Shown: positions 1 through 6,390 of the stretch, piece after piece
Layout: every line of letters starts with the position of its first letter
Numbering within the stretch: position 1 is the stretch's first letter
NCBI GenBank assembly: GCA_002431945.1
Contig: DJET01000078.1
Coordinates: forward strand, 101,764-118,549
Direction of reading: 5' to 3'
Source of the DNA: Ruminococcaceae bacterium UBA5891
GTDB lineage: Bacteria; Bacillota; Clostridia; Oscillospirales; Acutalibacteraceae
Length of the DNA: 16,786 nt
The notes under the pieces: model-generated
The model's database searches: none
What the model saw: the letters and a program-made list of their open reading frames with translations, nothing else
Told to the model about the DNA's origin: nothing
Made by a program: the position numbers and the translations under genes

Positions 1-1461
1 TGGCTGACCAGCCGTTACTAAATCCGAACTTTTAATATTGTTAAAGGGAATAGTTTCCGTCCGCTCCTTATAGTTAAAATTCAAAATCAATCTATCATCA
101 AAAACATAAACCGAATTTACAAAGTAATCGATAATTTGTTGCCTGTATTCAGCTTTTGAAACATCTAATGTGCGAAATCTTTGTAGCCAGCATAGCACCT
201 GTTCTTTGGTTAATACAGGATTTTCAAATTGTTCTTTTATAATTGATATTTCCAATTTATTTTTTGTTTCCTCTAAATCGTCAAGTCTTTGCTTGGTCGA
301 TTTTGTAAAAATGCCTTGTTGAATTGCGCTCAGAATATTTTCTATCCCTTTTTCCGTTTCTGCTAACTGCTTTTTAAGCTCTGGCAAAAACGGGCTTTCT
401 TTTTTTGCCGTTTTTACTACCTGTTCCGCTAAATACTCTAACATAGCATTATCGAAAAGTAAGGCTATTGTGCGCTTGATAACTATATCCTCAATCCAAT
501 GCTTTTTAACTGCTTTTCTTTTACAGCCTGTTTTTTGTTTTGAACTGCGGCATTTGTAATAATAATAAATATTTCCGTTATGACCTTTTCCGCTTTCACC
601 CGTCATAGCCTGTCCACAATCGCCGCAAAAAAGCTTTGTTGTTAATAAATACGGTTCTTCGGCATTAGTCTTTGTATGTGCAGGGGCGTGTTTGTTTTTA
701 CATAATCTTATTTGTACTTGCTCAAAGGTTTCTTTGTCGATTATAGCAGGTATACCGTTTTCAACAACGGTTTCCCTGTAACGGTATTCGCCTATATAAC
801 GGCGGTTTCTTAACATACGGGTAAAAAATGATTTAATAAACGGTTTATCCCTGTTTGTCCGTATTCCTCTTTTATTTAAAGAGTTTGCAATGTCCTTTAT
901 AGGCTCGCCCTCGGCGTAGCGTTTAAATATTTCTTTTACAATAACCGATTCGGTCGGGTTGATTTCAAATTGATGATTACTGTTTATATAATAACCGTAT
1001 GGAATACTGCCGCCGTTGCTTTTACATTTTAGTGCGTTTTCGTCTTGTCCTCTTTTAACCTTTTCCGCAAGTTCAACGGAATAAAATTCCGCATATCCCT
1101 CTAACAAGCTTTCCAATAAAATGCCTGTGCTGTCCTCGGCGATAGCCTCGGTAGCCGATATAACCTTAACTCCGTTTTTCCTTAAAATGGCTTTATAATG
1201 TGCGCTGTCATAACGGTTTCTTGCAAAACGGTCAAGTTTCCATACCAACACAATATCAAACATTTTTTTGCCGCTGTCTTTTATCATTCGTTGAAAATCG
1301 GGGCGATTGTCCGTTTTAGCGGATAAAGCTCTGTCAATATACGAACTTAATATTGTTATTCCGTGACTTTCTGCATATGCTTTACATTCACGGATTTGTC
1401 CCTCAATGCTTTCCTCACGCTGATTATCCGAGGAATATCTTGCGTAAATAACAGCGTTCAT
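1..1461 (-). CDS. Large serine recombinase (site-specific integrase), C-terminus cut by window edge
   Basis: The frame is open from ATG at 1461 to position 1, 487 codons with no stop. The protein should cut and rejoin attachment sites to integrate and excise the element through a covalent phosphoserine bond. The N-terminal resolvase domain (about 1-145) begins VIYARYSSDNQ, with Arg8 and the likely nucleophile Ser10, and has the catalytic LDRFARN segment with Arg78 and Arg81. A recombinase domain follows (about 155-255). A zinc ribbon uses Cys279, Cys282, Cys304 and Cys313. A charged, probably coiled-coil stretch covers about 360-412. This order is that of TnpX/TndX-type large serine recombinases, commonly 500-550 residues, so only a short C-terminal piece should be missing. 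The start codon overlaps the stop of the upstream repressor gene as ATGA, suggesting coupled translation. Without flanking sites its specificity is unknown. Confidence 0.95.
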   Translation of the reverse strand, partial: MNAVIYARYSSDNQREESIEGQIRECKAYAESHGITILSSYIDRALSAKTDNRPDFQRMIKDSGKKMFDIVLVWKLDRFARNRYDSAHYKAILRKNGVKVISATEAIAEDSTGILLESLLEGYAEFYSVELAEKVKRGQDENALKCKSNGGSIPYGYYINSNHQFEINPTESVIVKEIFKRYAEGEPIKDIANSLNKRGIRTNRDKPFIKSFFTRMLRNRRYIGEYRYRETVVENGIPAIIDKETFEQVQIRLCKNKHAPAHTKTNAEEPYLLTTKLFCGDCGQAMTGESGKGHNGNIYYYYKCRSSKQKTGCKRKAVKKHWIEDIVIKRTIALLFDNAMLEYLAEQVVKTAKKESPFLPELKKQLAETEKGIENILSAIQQGIFTKSTKQRLDDLEETKNKLEISIIKEQFENPVLTKEQVLCWLQRFRTLDVSKAEYRQQIIDYFVNSVYVFDDRLILNFNYKERTETIPFNNIKSSDLVTAGQP

Positions 1462-1844
1462 TTTTTCACACCCTTTTCTCTCGTTTCTTCTTTTAACATA
1501 TCTGTTAAAACTTCCCTTAATTTACGGCTTATAGGCGAGGTGGGGTCAAAGCACATATTAACAAACTTTTTCAGTTCCTTGTCCTCTGCGGTCATACTTT
1601 CGATTATTTTTGGCTTGTTTTCGTATAGCTTGCCTTGCGGATTATCGGTTCGGCAAAAAATATAATCCATAGATACATCAAAGAAATCGGCATACCAAAC
1701 AAGCGTTTTTACAGGCGGCGTGCATAGTCCGTTTTCATATCGGTTTACACTTGCCTGTGTTGTTTTCAAAAGGCTTGCGATTTTCGCCTGTGATAAGCCC
1801 GAATTTTTTCGTAAGGTTTTCAGTCTTTCTGATATTTCTGTCAT
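1458..1844 (-). CDS. XRE-family helix-turn-helix transcriptional repressor
   Basis: This 128-residue protein has an N-terminal Cro/C1-type helix-turn-helix (about 6-60): RLKTLRKNSGLSQAKIASLL, then TTQASVNRYENG as the recognition region. The C-terminal half is charged, with no recognisable enzymatic motif and no autoprotease signature. The start has a good ribosome binding site (AGAGGTG) six bases upstream. The gene lies just upstream of the serine recombinase, overlapping it by 4 bases, and its own promoter contains a near-perfect palindrome. By analogy with phage and ICE repressors, it probably controls its own transcription and hence that of the recombinase. That role is inferred; only the domain and arrangement are seen. 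Confidence 0.9.
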   Translation of the reverse strand: MTEISERLKTLRKNSGLSQAKIASLLKTTQASVNRYENGLCTPPVKTLVWYADFFDVSMDYIFCRTDNPQGKLYENKPKIIESMTAEDKELKKFVNMCFDPTSPISRKLREVLTDMLKEETREKGVKK

Positions 1845-1868
1845 TTATAACACCTCTTTCGTATTTGA

Positions 1869-1898
1869 TATTATACAATATCTGTATGATATAGTCAA
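1869..1898 (-). promoter_or_regulatory. Promoter with overlapping palindromic operator for the repressor-recombinase operon
   Basis: On the minus strand the -35 box TTGACT (1893-1898) and the -10 box TATAAT (1870-1875) are separated by 17 bases. A dyad covers 1869-1891: half-sites TATCATACA and TGTATAATA, 9 bases each with one mismatch, around a 5-base centre. It overlaps the -10 box and most of the spacer, as expected for an autorepressed promoter. The most likely ligand is the XRE protein encoded just downstream, but this is inferred from position only. Confidence 0.8.
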
Positions 1899-1914
1899 TA
1901 CTTAATTAGCATTA

Positions 1915-1955
1915 AATAAAACGATTACAGCGTTTTGCTATAATCGTTTTATTAT
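1915..1955 (-). terminator. Terminator downstream of the lipoprotein gene
   Basis: The 13-base arms AATAAAACGATTA (1915-1927) and TAATCGTTTTATT (1941-1953) are perfectly complementary. The 13-base loop can form a further 3-bp stem (AGC/GCT). The arms are A/T-rich, so the hairpin carries U-rich 3' ends in both directions and could stop the leftward lipoprotein transcript just before the next promoter. The weak lower stem makes its efficiency uncertain. Confidence 0.65.
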
Positions 1956-1976
1956 GATAGTTATTTTAATACCATA

Positions 1977-3062
1977 TTACTTTTTGGTGGCACTCCAATA
2001 TTCAAAATCAACCGCCGAAAATGTTTTTAAAGAAAAAAGGAAATTGCCGTTTGTATCGTATACTTTTCCCATATCCATATATTCGTCTGAACCTGCAATT
2101 TTATTTCCGCTATTATCAGCAAGCCAAGCGTGTTGGTAAAATGTATTAGGCGGACATTCTTCCTCGCTTAAAGAATAATGTTCTTCCAAATAATATTCAA
2201 ATACCCTATAAAGCTTTTCGGTATCGTCTATATGAAAAATATCAACGATAGAATATTCTGGTTCTTCAGGCGAATAATGCCCAAAGTTTTTATAGAATAC
2301 CGTTTTAATTTGTTTTTTTATTTTCGCTGTCATTTCATTGGTATTTGGAGTTGTGGTATAAAGGACTACCTTTCTTATAGGTCCGTAAGAACTTGTATCT
2401 CGCTTAACATCAAATATAATATATTTTTCTAAAGGTTGATTGAATTTTTCATATTTTCTATCGTTTATAACTTTTACGGGAATTTTTGCTCTACCGGCAT
2501 TCTCATCAGTTTTTTCAGCAATATCCCTATCGGTTGCTTTAGTAGAATTAACACAAAAGAATATAGGCTCACCAGTATCTATATTATAATACTCTGTTAT
2601 CCCTTTTGCGGCATTTTGGTTATCGTTTCCAAGACCAAGTTCTTTAAGAATAATGTCGCCTTGTATTGTACAGAAATAACCCGTAAATCCATAATAAGTA
2701 GTTACTTCATAAAACTTAATTGCCTTAATTTCCGTTTTGTTGGAATTGTTTTCTGCATTAGTTGAAGGATTATTAGATACATTCGGTTTTTCAGTTTTAG
2801 AAACGGTGGAGTTTTTGTTGTTATTGTTTTTTGAATTGACGGGTGGATTAACAGAATTTATATTTGCTGCGTCTGTAACGCTTTCGTCTTTTGAACTGTT
2901 TTCTTCTGAACTGTTGTTGTCAGTTTCGACAGTTGACGAATTTTTAATTACAGCGGTATCGGATTGAAAATCAGATACAGTTCCGCTTTCGGTTGCATTT
3001 GATTTGCACCCTGCAAGCATTAGAATTAAAAGAGTTAAAATTAAGGCTGACAGTTTTTTCAT
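1977..3062 (-). CDS. Putative lipoprotein of unknown function
   Basis: The chosen start is the ATG at 3062, preceded by GGAGG with 7-base spacing; the frame stays open upstream to 3137, but that stretch has no ribosome binding site and crosses the leader terminator. The 361-residue protein begins with a lipoprotein signal: MKK, a hydrophobic stretch, then the lipobox LAGC with Cys19. About 100 residues rich in Ser, Asn, Thr, Lys and Glu follow, a typical flexible wall-spanning linker. The C-terminal domain (about 118-361) is rich in aromatic and charged residues, and I recognise no family in it. It is expected to be anchored on the outer face of the cytoplasmic membrane. It sits between the two regulator genes, so it may be cargo or an exclusion/surface factor, but nothing visible decides between these. 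Confidence 0.8.
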   Translation of the reverse strand: MKKLSALILTLLILMLAGCKSNATESGTVSDFQSDTAVIKNSSTVETDNNSSEENSSKDESVTDAANINSVNPPVNSKNNNNKNSTVSKTEKPNVSNNPSTNAENNSNKTEIKAIKFYEVTTYYGFTGYFCTIQGDIILKELGLGNDNQNAAKGITEYYNIDTGEPIFFCVNSTKATDRDIAEKTDENAGRAKIPVKVINDRKYEKFNQPLEKYIIFDVKRDTSSYGPIRKVVLYTTTPNTNEMTAKIKKQIKTVFYKNFGHYSPEEPEYSIVDIFHIDDTEKLYRVFEYYLEEHYSLSEEECPPNTFYQHAWLADNSGNKIAGSDEYMDMGKVYDTNGNFLFSLKTFSAVDFEYWSATKK

Positions 3063-3074
3063 AAAAAATCCTCC

Positions 3075-3109
3075 AAAAATAAAAAGTGCGCCTACCGAAG
3101 CAGACGCAC
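3075..3109 (-). terminator. Leader terminator abutting the lipoprotein ribosome binding site
   Basis: On the minus strand a 10-bp stem (GTGCGTCTGC with GTAGGCGCAC, two G-U pairs) closes the stable tetraloop TTCG and is followed by TTTTTATTTTT. The U-tract ends at 3075, directly next to the GGAGG ribosome binding site (3070-3074) of the lipoprotein gene. It is either an attenuator in the leader of that gene or the end of a separate small RNA. Confidence 0.8.
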
Positions 3110-3216
3110 AAAAAACGCAAACCTCGATAGTCGCCAAACCAATCCGTGCAGATGGAAAAATCCATTCACAAACAGAAACAAAATTTGCGTTTTTATCAAA
3201 TTATTTCGTTTGTGAA
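3086..3216 (-). ncRNA. Structured leader or small RNA with pseudoknot potential (unclassified)
   Basis: Stem A pairs 3204-3216 with 3165-3178: GTTTGTGAA with TTCACAAAC, extended by TTTC/GAAA across one bulged base. Stem B pairs 3184-3194 (TTTGCGTTTTT) with 3111-3121 (AAAAACGCAAA), an 11-bp perfect match. One arm of B lies inside the loop of A and the other outside, so the two form a pseudoknot or compete. A small hairpin (ATGGA/TCCAT, 3153-3166) sits between them. The terminator stem at 3086-3109 follows directly. I match it to no known riboswitch. Function is unknown. Confidence 0.45.
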
Positions 3217-3290
3217 ACAGGATAGCAAAGATATATAATATCCCCACGGTATTATAATTCTGCACGATATTTGATTGATTTGGCATTATC

Positions 3291-3319
3291 ATTTTACCAC
3301 CGATTTTCGCAAATTTCAA
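3291..3319 (-). promoter_or_regulatory. Candidate promoter for the leader RNA and lipoprotein gene
   Basis: On the minus strand TTGAAA (3314-3319) and TAAAAT (3291-3296) are separated by 17 bases. Transcription would start near 3284, giving a leader of about 220 bases that contains the pseudoknot region and the terminator. It lies just past the terminator of the upstream regulator gene, so the lipoprotein is likely an independent transcription unit. Confidence 0.5.
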
Positions 3320-3342
3320 TACCAATTATTAAAATATACCTA

Positions 3343-3384
3343 TAATAAAAATACAACCATTACAAGTGGTTTTTGTAATGGTTG
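3343..3384 (-). terminator. Intrinsic terminator of the second XRE regulator gene
   Basis: The arms CAACCATTACAA (3354-3365) and TTGTAATGGTTG (3373-3384) form a perfect 12-bp stem with a 7-base loop. On the minus strand it is followed by TATTTTTATTA. It starts 8 bases after the stop codon of the gene at 3392-3967. Confidence 0.85.
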
Positions 3385-3391
3385 CAGAACT

Positions 3392-3967
3392 TTATAAATT
3401 TATCTCATCAAAATGACGTTTTGATGAGATATCAGGCAATAGTTTCCGTGCCTGTGCATACAAAAAATCTTTTATGAAATCTTCATCTTTCTTTATCAAA
3501 ACATATTCTGTAAAAGAACCATCGTTCTCTAATTCTGATTCATATTTCTTTTTAACACTGTCTTTCCAGAGGATATAAGCCTCCTGCGGTAAGCCCTTTT
3601 CTTTCTTAAATTCTTCGATTTCGGAAATCTTTTCATAGTAATTTATTATGGCGTCGGATAATTCCACTGTGTTAAATTCTTTTATCAATGATGTCGTTTT
3701 GTCTTCAACAGGAACAGTTATTTTTTTAAATTTAAAAAATGAATTGAATTTATCCATTCCTGCAACCTTTTTTTCATCGCTTATTCCATATAACCAATCT
3801 AAAGAAACATTGCACTTTTCCGCTATTTCGAGTGCAAGAGTAATACTCAAATTGTTTTTGCCGTTTTCAATATTTGTTATGGTATTGGCGCTGATATCAA
3901 ATTTTTCCGCAAATTGTTTTTTATTCAAATTAAGACTTTCTCTTAATTCTTTAAATCTGTTAGTCAT
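3392..3967 (-). CDS. XRE-family helix-turn-helix regulator with C-terminal extension
   Basis: This 191-residue protein has an N-terminal Cro/C1-type DNA-binding domain (about 4-62): RFKELRESLNLNKKQFAEKF, then ISANTITNIENGKNN, ending in the SLDWLYG segment typical of this family. The remaining 130 residues are charged and helical in character, with no family I can name. The ATG at 3967 has the ribosome binding site GTGAGGTG at 3976-3983. Its promoter is fully consensus, and the gene is divergent from the replication/transfer module, so it is a good candidate for the switch controlling that module. The target is not shown by the sequence. Confidence 0.88.
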   Translation of the reverse strand: MTNRFKELRESLNLNKKQFAEKFDISANTITNIENGKNNLSITLALEIAEKCNVSLDWLYGISDEKKVAGMDKFNSFFKFKKITVPVEDKTTSLIKEFNTVELSDAIINYYEKISEIEEFKKEKGLPQEAYILWKDSVKKKYESELENDGSFTEYVLIKKDEDFIKDFLYAQARKLLPDISSKRHFDEINL

Positions 3968-3986
3968 TTACATTCACCTCACTTTC

Positions 3987-4022
3987 ATTGTGAATTATAT
4001 CATATTATTGTGATTTTGTCAA
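3987..4022 (-). promoter_or_regulatory. Consensus promoter with flanking direct repeats
   Basis: On the minus strand TTGACA (4017-4022) and TATAAT (3994-3999) match consensus exactly with a 17-base spacer. Two direct copies of ATTGTGA (plus-strand reading, 3987-3993 and 4007-4013) lie 20 bases apart, two helical turns, so a bound dimer or pair would sit on one face over the promoter. They are candidate operators for the downstream XRE protein. Confidence 0.8.
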
Positions 4023-4046
4023 GTAAATTGTCATAAAGCACTTGTA

Positions 4047-4174
4047 GCTTTGATTTAAAACACGGGATTAGGCTAACAACAAGTTTGCTTTGATTTTATC
4101 GGTAAAATGTGGTAACATAATATTGTCAGGAGATGTTCTGAAATACTATCGGTAATTCGCGATAACGCCGATAG
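4047..4174. repeat. Phased short repeats and dyad in the divergent control region (possible operator or origin)
   Basis: GCTTTGATTT occurs at 4047-4056 and 4087-4096, exactly 40 bases apart. TATCGGTAA occurs at 4097-4105 and 4147-4155, exactly 50 apart. The core GGTAA is also present at 4111-4115, 10 bases from the first copy. The second copy is part of an inverted repeat, CTATCGG (4146-4152) with CCGATAG (4168-4174). Helical phasing suggests cooperative protein binding, either by the regulator encoded to the left or by a replication protein. Confidence 0.5.
4090..4118 (+). promoter_or_regulatory. Candidate promoter of the replication/transfer module
   Basis: TTGATT (4090-4095) and TAACAT (4113-4118) are 17 bases apart, with an extended -10 TG at 4110-4111. 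One TATCGGTAA copy lies in the spacer. The leader before the first gene would be about 140 bases and includes the dyad at 4146-4174. The match is moderate and other starts are possible. Confidence 0.4.
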
Positions 4175-4266
4175 AGGGGGTGATAAGCAATAAAAGACTT
4201 ATAATTTCTGCATTTTATTCTTATATACAATATTAAAATTAAAATATTATCAAGGTGGTTTAAAAT

Positions 4267-4635
4267 ATGAACGGATATATTATTATTAAAAATATAGAAA
4301 AAGAAATACTAAAAATCTTTGATTTTCGTAATGTAATGAATACAGAATTTGTGCAAAAGAAATTAAACAGTATTCGTCAGCTTGAAAAGGATTTGCCGCA
4401 GGAAATAATTAAAAAAATTGAATTTTTTTTAGAAATGTATGTTCAACCGCTAACGTTAGATACATATTACTATTTTATTGTAAGTAATTTCTACAATTTT
4501 AAAAGAGACGGTTCGCCTAAAGCGCATTCTGAATTTTCCGGTGATATAGTAACTCTTTTATTACATAGCCATTGTTGTTTTCTGCAAAGCCGATTAAAAG
4601 AATACTTTTTAAAAGAGTTATGTATAAGCATTTAA
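4267..4635 (+). CDS. Hypothetical protein, first gene of the replication/transfer module
   Basis: This 122-residue protein has a good ribosome binding site (AAGGTGG) eight bases before the ATG. It is predicted soluble, rich in Ile, Lys, Phe and Tyr, with no signal peptide or clear membrane segment. I recognise no family. A Cys-Cys pair lies at about 103-104 near the C-terminus, in a segment reading LLHSHCCFLQ. It is the first gene after the divergent control region, and a 12-bp hairpin follows its stop. Low-GC codon use matches its element neighbours. A role in replication control or transfer is only guilt by association. Confidence 0.7.
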   Translation: MNGYIIIKNIEKEILKIFDFRNVMNTEFVQKKLNSIRQLEKDLPQEIIKKIEFFLEMYVQPLTLDTYYYFIVSNFYNFKRDGSPKAHSEFSGDIVTLLLHSHCCFLQSRLKEYFLKELCISI

Positions 4636-4648
4636 CCGTCAGATTTTA

Positions 4649-4677
4649 GTGGTAGGGGTGTAAATCACCCCTACCAC
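4649..4677 (+). other. Perfect 12-bp intercistronic hairpin (first of three)
   Basis: GTGGTAGGGGTG (4649-4660) and CACCCCTACCAC (4666-4677) pair perfectly around the 5-base loop TAAAT. It lies 13 bases after the preceding stop codon. No U-tract follows on the plus strand (ACAAAAAAG comes next), so it does not look like a simple terminator. It may protect mRNA ends or tune expression within the operon. Confidence 0.75.
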
Positions 4678-4729
4678 ACAAAAAAGTAAAGTGTGTATAT
4701 GAAAAATATTAAAATGAGAGGTACATCAA

Positions 4730-5095
4730 ATGTATAATAAAATAGAAATAGACTTATCAACAATTAACGGCGGTATGGATTATTGTATCCTTACGGCAAG
4801 AGCCCCTATCTATAAATACGAGAACGGAAAGAGGGTCGATGATACCGCCATAGGAAGTCGCTTAGATGTTGTTTTACAAGGAAATCGTTTTACCCCACTA
4901 AGCGTAAGAATTGAGGGTGACGGTAATGTCTTGCCCGAAATAAGCGATAAAGACATAGACTTGGCTTGTTCTACACTAAAGCCCATTTTTGTTAGGTTCT
5001 CTGACTGCAAAGTATCGGCGTATTCGATTAACAATAATATGGTTTTATCGGCTTGTGCCGGCTCTTGCGAGATTATAAATAAAAAAAGTTCTTAA
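4730..5095 (+). CDS. Hypothetical protein next to FtsK/Rep, resembling small ICE accessory proteins
   Basis: This 121-residue protein has the ribosome binding site AGAGGT seven bases before the ATG. It is soluble and probably beta-rich. The segment RLDVVLQGNRFTPLSVRIEG (about 44-63) is its most structured-looking part, and the C-terminus contains paired cysteines. Its place just before an FtsK-like ATPase matches that of the small DUF961/YdcP-type proteins (Orf22/Orf23) that precede the FtsK-like gene in Tn916-type elements. I see positional resemblance rather than clear sequence identity, so no family is assigned. Hairpins lie on both sides of the gene. Confidence 0.75.
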   Translation: MYNKIEIDLSTINGGMDYCILTARAPIYKYENGKRVDDTAIGSRLDVVLQGNRFTPLSVRIEGDGNVLPEISDKDIDLACSTLKPIFVRFSDCKVSAYSINNNMVLSACAGSCEIINKKSS

Positions 5096-5127
5096 CTTGT
5101 TTAAACATCTTAAACAGTCGGCAAACG

Positions 5128-5155
5128 GCACGGGGATAGAAAACTGTCCCCGTGC
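5128..5155 (+). other. 12-bp intercistronic hairpin with AAAA loop (second of three)
   Basis: GCACGGGGATAG (5128-5139) pairs with CTGTCCCCGTGC (5144-5155), 12 bp with one U-G pair, around an AAAA tetraloop. It ends 6 bases before the AAGGAG site of the next gene and has no U-tract. The position could affect access to the downstream ribosome binding site or mark a processing point. Confidence 0.75.
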
Positions 5156-5173
5156 TATTGAAAGGAGCTATTT

Positions 5174-6304
5174 ATGACAAAAGATTTTTATTTTCGTTTT
5201 ACTGTGACTTTAACTTATTGTTTGATAGCGATTATTACTGTTGTCAAGCGAAATATTTTCCCTGCACCGTTAGGTGCATTTGTGCGGAACTGCGTTATAA
5301 CGGCGGTTGAGATTGTACTGTTTATGGCTTATATAGAATTGGTGCGTTACCCGTTAGGTAAGAGAAAATTTGACAGAGCCGTCAGAAAGATAGGCTTACA
5401 TAATTCTTTGCTTGAATACCCGACACTAATATCCGTAAAAAAAGACCGTAATAAAAATCAAGGAATAATACTAACAATTCTAAACAGAGGAACTTCGATA
5501 ATCGATTTTGACACTAAAACTGCCGCTCTTGAAACTGCTTTGAATATTCGTATAAGTGCAATCGATTTCGGCAATACGACAAAAACAATACGAATATTCG
5601 CCATGCCCTTTAGGTACGCACAACCTACCGTTATTACAACAGATAGCACCGATATAATTAAAAAAATGATTAACTTATTGGTTGTAGGCAGGACAGGCAG
5701 TGGAAAAAGCTACGCCCTTTTAACAATATTAGGCATATTTGCAAAAATACCCGATATACGCATAATGATATGTGACTATAAAAAAAGCAGTTTTTCACAA
5801 TTCGAGGGAAATAAAAATTTCTATGGCTACAATGATGTTGGCAGGGGAATTAAAACCGTTTATCAAGAATTTTCCGAAAGATTACAAGATAACAATCAAG
5901 AGCGAAACAAAAATAAAATTGTGTTATTGATTGATGAATACGGGGCTTTTATTTCGTCGCAGGATAAGAAAAACGCAGAACAGTTCAAAACTCTTATTGG
6001 GAATATGCTTTTTATGGGCAGGAGTTTAGGAATAATTGTTATTTTAGGAACTCAGCGCGCCAATAGTGAGCTATATGCCAATGGCGCACGCGACCAATTC
6101 TCGGCAGTGCTTGCACTTGGAAATCTTTCTAAGGAACAGAAATCAATGCTGTTCTTTGAAGACCGTGAAAAGCTTAACCGCAATAACGGTTTGGGCGAGG
6201 GATATTTGCTGATAGACGGGAAAGGCGTAGAGCCTGTGAAAATTGCGCCTATTACCGATTTTGATACACTTAATAAAAGCATTACTGCCGCAATGAACCG
6301 TTAG
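5174..6304 (+). CDS. FtsK/SpoIIIE-family (TcpA-like) membrane-anchored DNA translocase
   Basis: This 376-residue ATPase probably pumps element DNA across or along the membrane during transfer. Two hydrophobic segments near the N-terminus (about 10-25 and 38-57) anchor it. The motor domain has Walker A GRTGSGKS (172-179), Walker B IVLLIDEY (249-256) and the segment GTQRANS (292-298), as in FtsK/HerA-type motors. It is shorter than Tn916 Orf21 (about 460 residues) and lacks a recognisable C-terminal winged-helix gamma domain of chromosomal FtsK/SpoIIIE. The ribosome binding site AAGGAG lies six bases before the ATG. The rep gene follows after a hairpin, and this FtsK-Rep pairing is typical of conjugative or mobilisable elements. 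It could be a coupling ATPase feeding a channel supplied elsewhere, or work alone like actinobacterial TraB. Confidence 0.88.
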   Translation: MTKDFYFRFTVTLTYCLIAIITVVKRNIFPAPLGAFVRNCVITAVEIVLFMAYIELVRYPLGKRKFDRAVRKIGLHNSLLEYPTLISVKKDRNKNQGIILTILNRGTSIIDFDTKTAALETALNIRISAIDFGNTTKTIRIFAMPFRYAQPTVITTDSTDIIKKMINLLVVGRTGSGKSYALLTILGIFAKIPDIRIMICDYKKSSFSQFEGNKNFYGYNDVGRGIKTVYQEFSERLQDNNQERNKNKIVLLIDEYGAFISSQDKKNAEQFKTLIGNMLFMGRSLGIIVILGTQRANSELYANGARDQFSAVLALGNLSKEQKSMLFFEDREKLNRNNGLGEGYLLIDGKGVEPVKIAPITDFDTLNKSITAAMNR

Positions 6305-6306
6305 AA

Positions 6307-6346
6307 ATATATGGGCGGTGCAGCGGAGCGAAAGCCGCCCATATAT
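6307..6346 (+). other. Perfect 12-bp intercistronic hairpin (third of three)
   Basis: ATATATGGGCGG (6307-6318) pairs perfectly with CCGCCCATATAT (6335-6346). The 16-base loop contains GCGAAAGC, which can close a GAAA tetraloop. It starts 3 bases after the ATPase stop codon. The following TATTAACTTG is not a proper U-tract, so read-through into rep is expected. Confidence 0.75.
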
Positions 6347-6390
6347 ATTAACTTGATTATTGTAGAATAATATCAGAAAGGGGTGTTTTA

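Noticed and set aside
1363..1665. Plus-strand frame over the repressor and integrase genes
   Set aside because: It is antisense to two well-supported genes and has no ribosome binding site.
3063..3137. Upstream extension of the lipoprotein frame by 25 codons
   Set aside because: It crosses the terminator hairpin and lacks a ribosome binding site. The ATG at 3062 has GGAGG and a clean lipoprotein signal peptide.
3092..3325. Open frame of 77 codons on the minus strand upstream of the lipoprotein
   Set aside because: Its start overlaps the candidate -10 box, its end runs through the leader terminator, and the composition looks random. The region is better explained as a structured leader.
4180..4236. 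18-codon frame starting at GTG after GAGGGGG
   Set aside because: The G-run abuts the GTG with no spacing, the product is very short and unrecognised, and the region is better seen as untranslated leader.
4649..4677. Hairpin as an intrinsic terminator of the first module gene
   Set aside because: It is followed by an A-rich, not U-rich, stretch on the plus strand, and the minus strand lacks a proper U-tract too.
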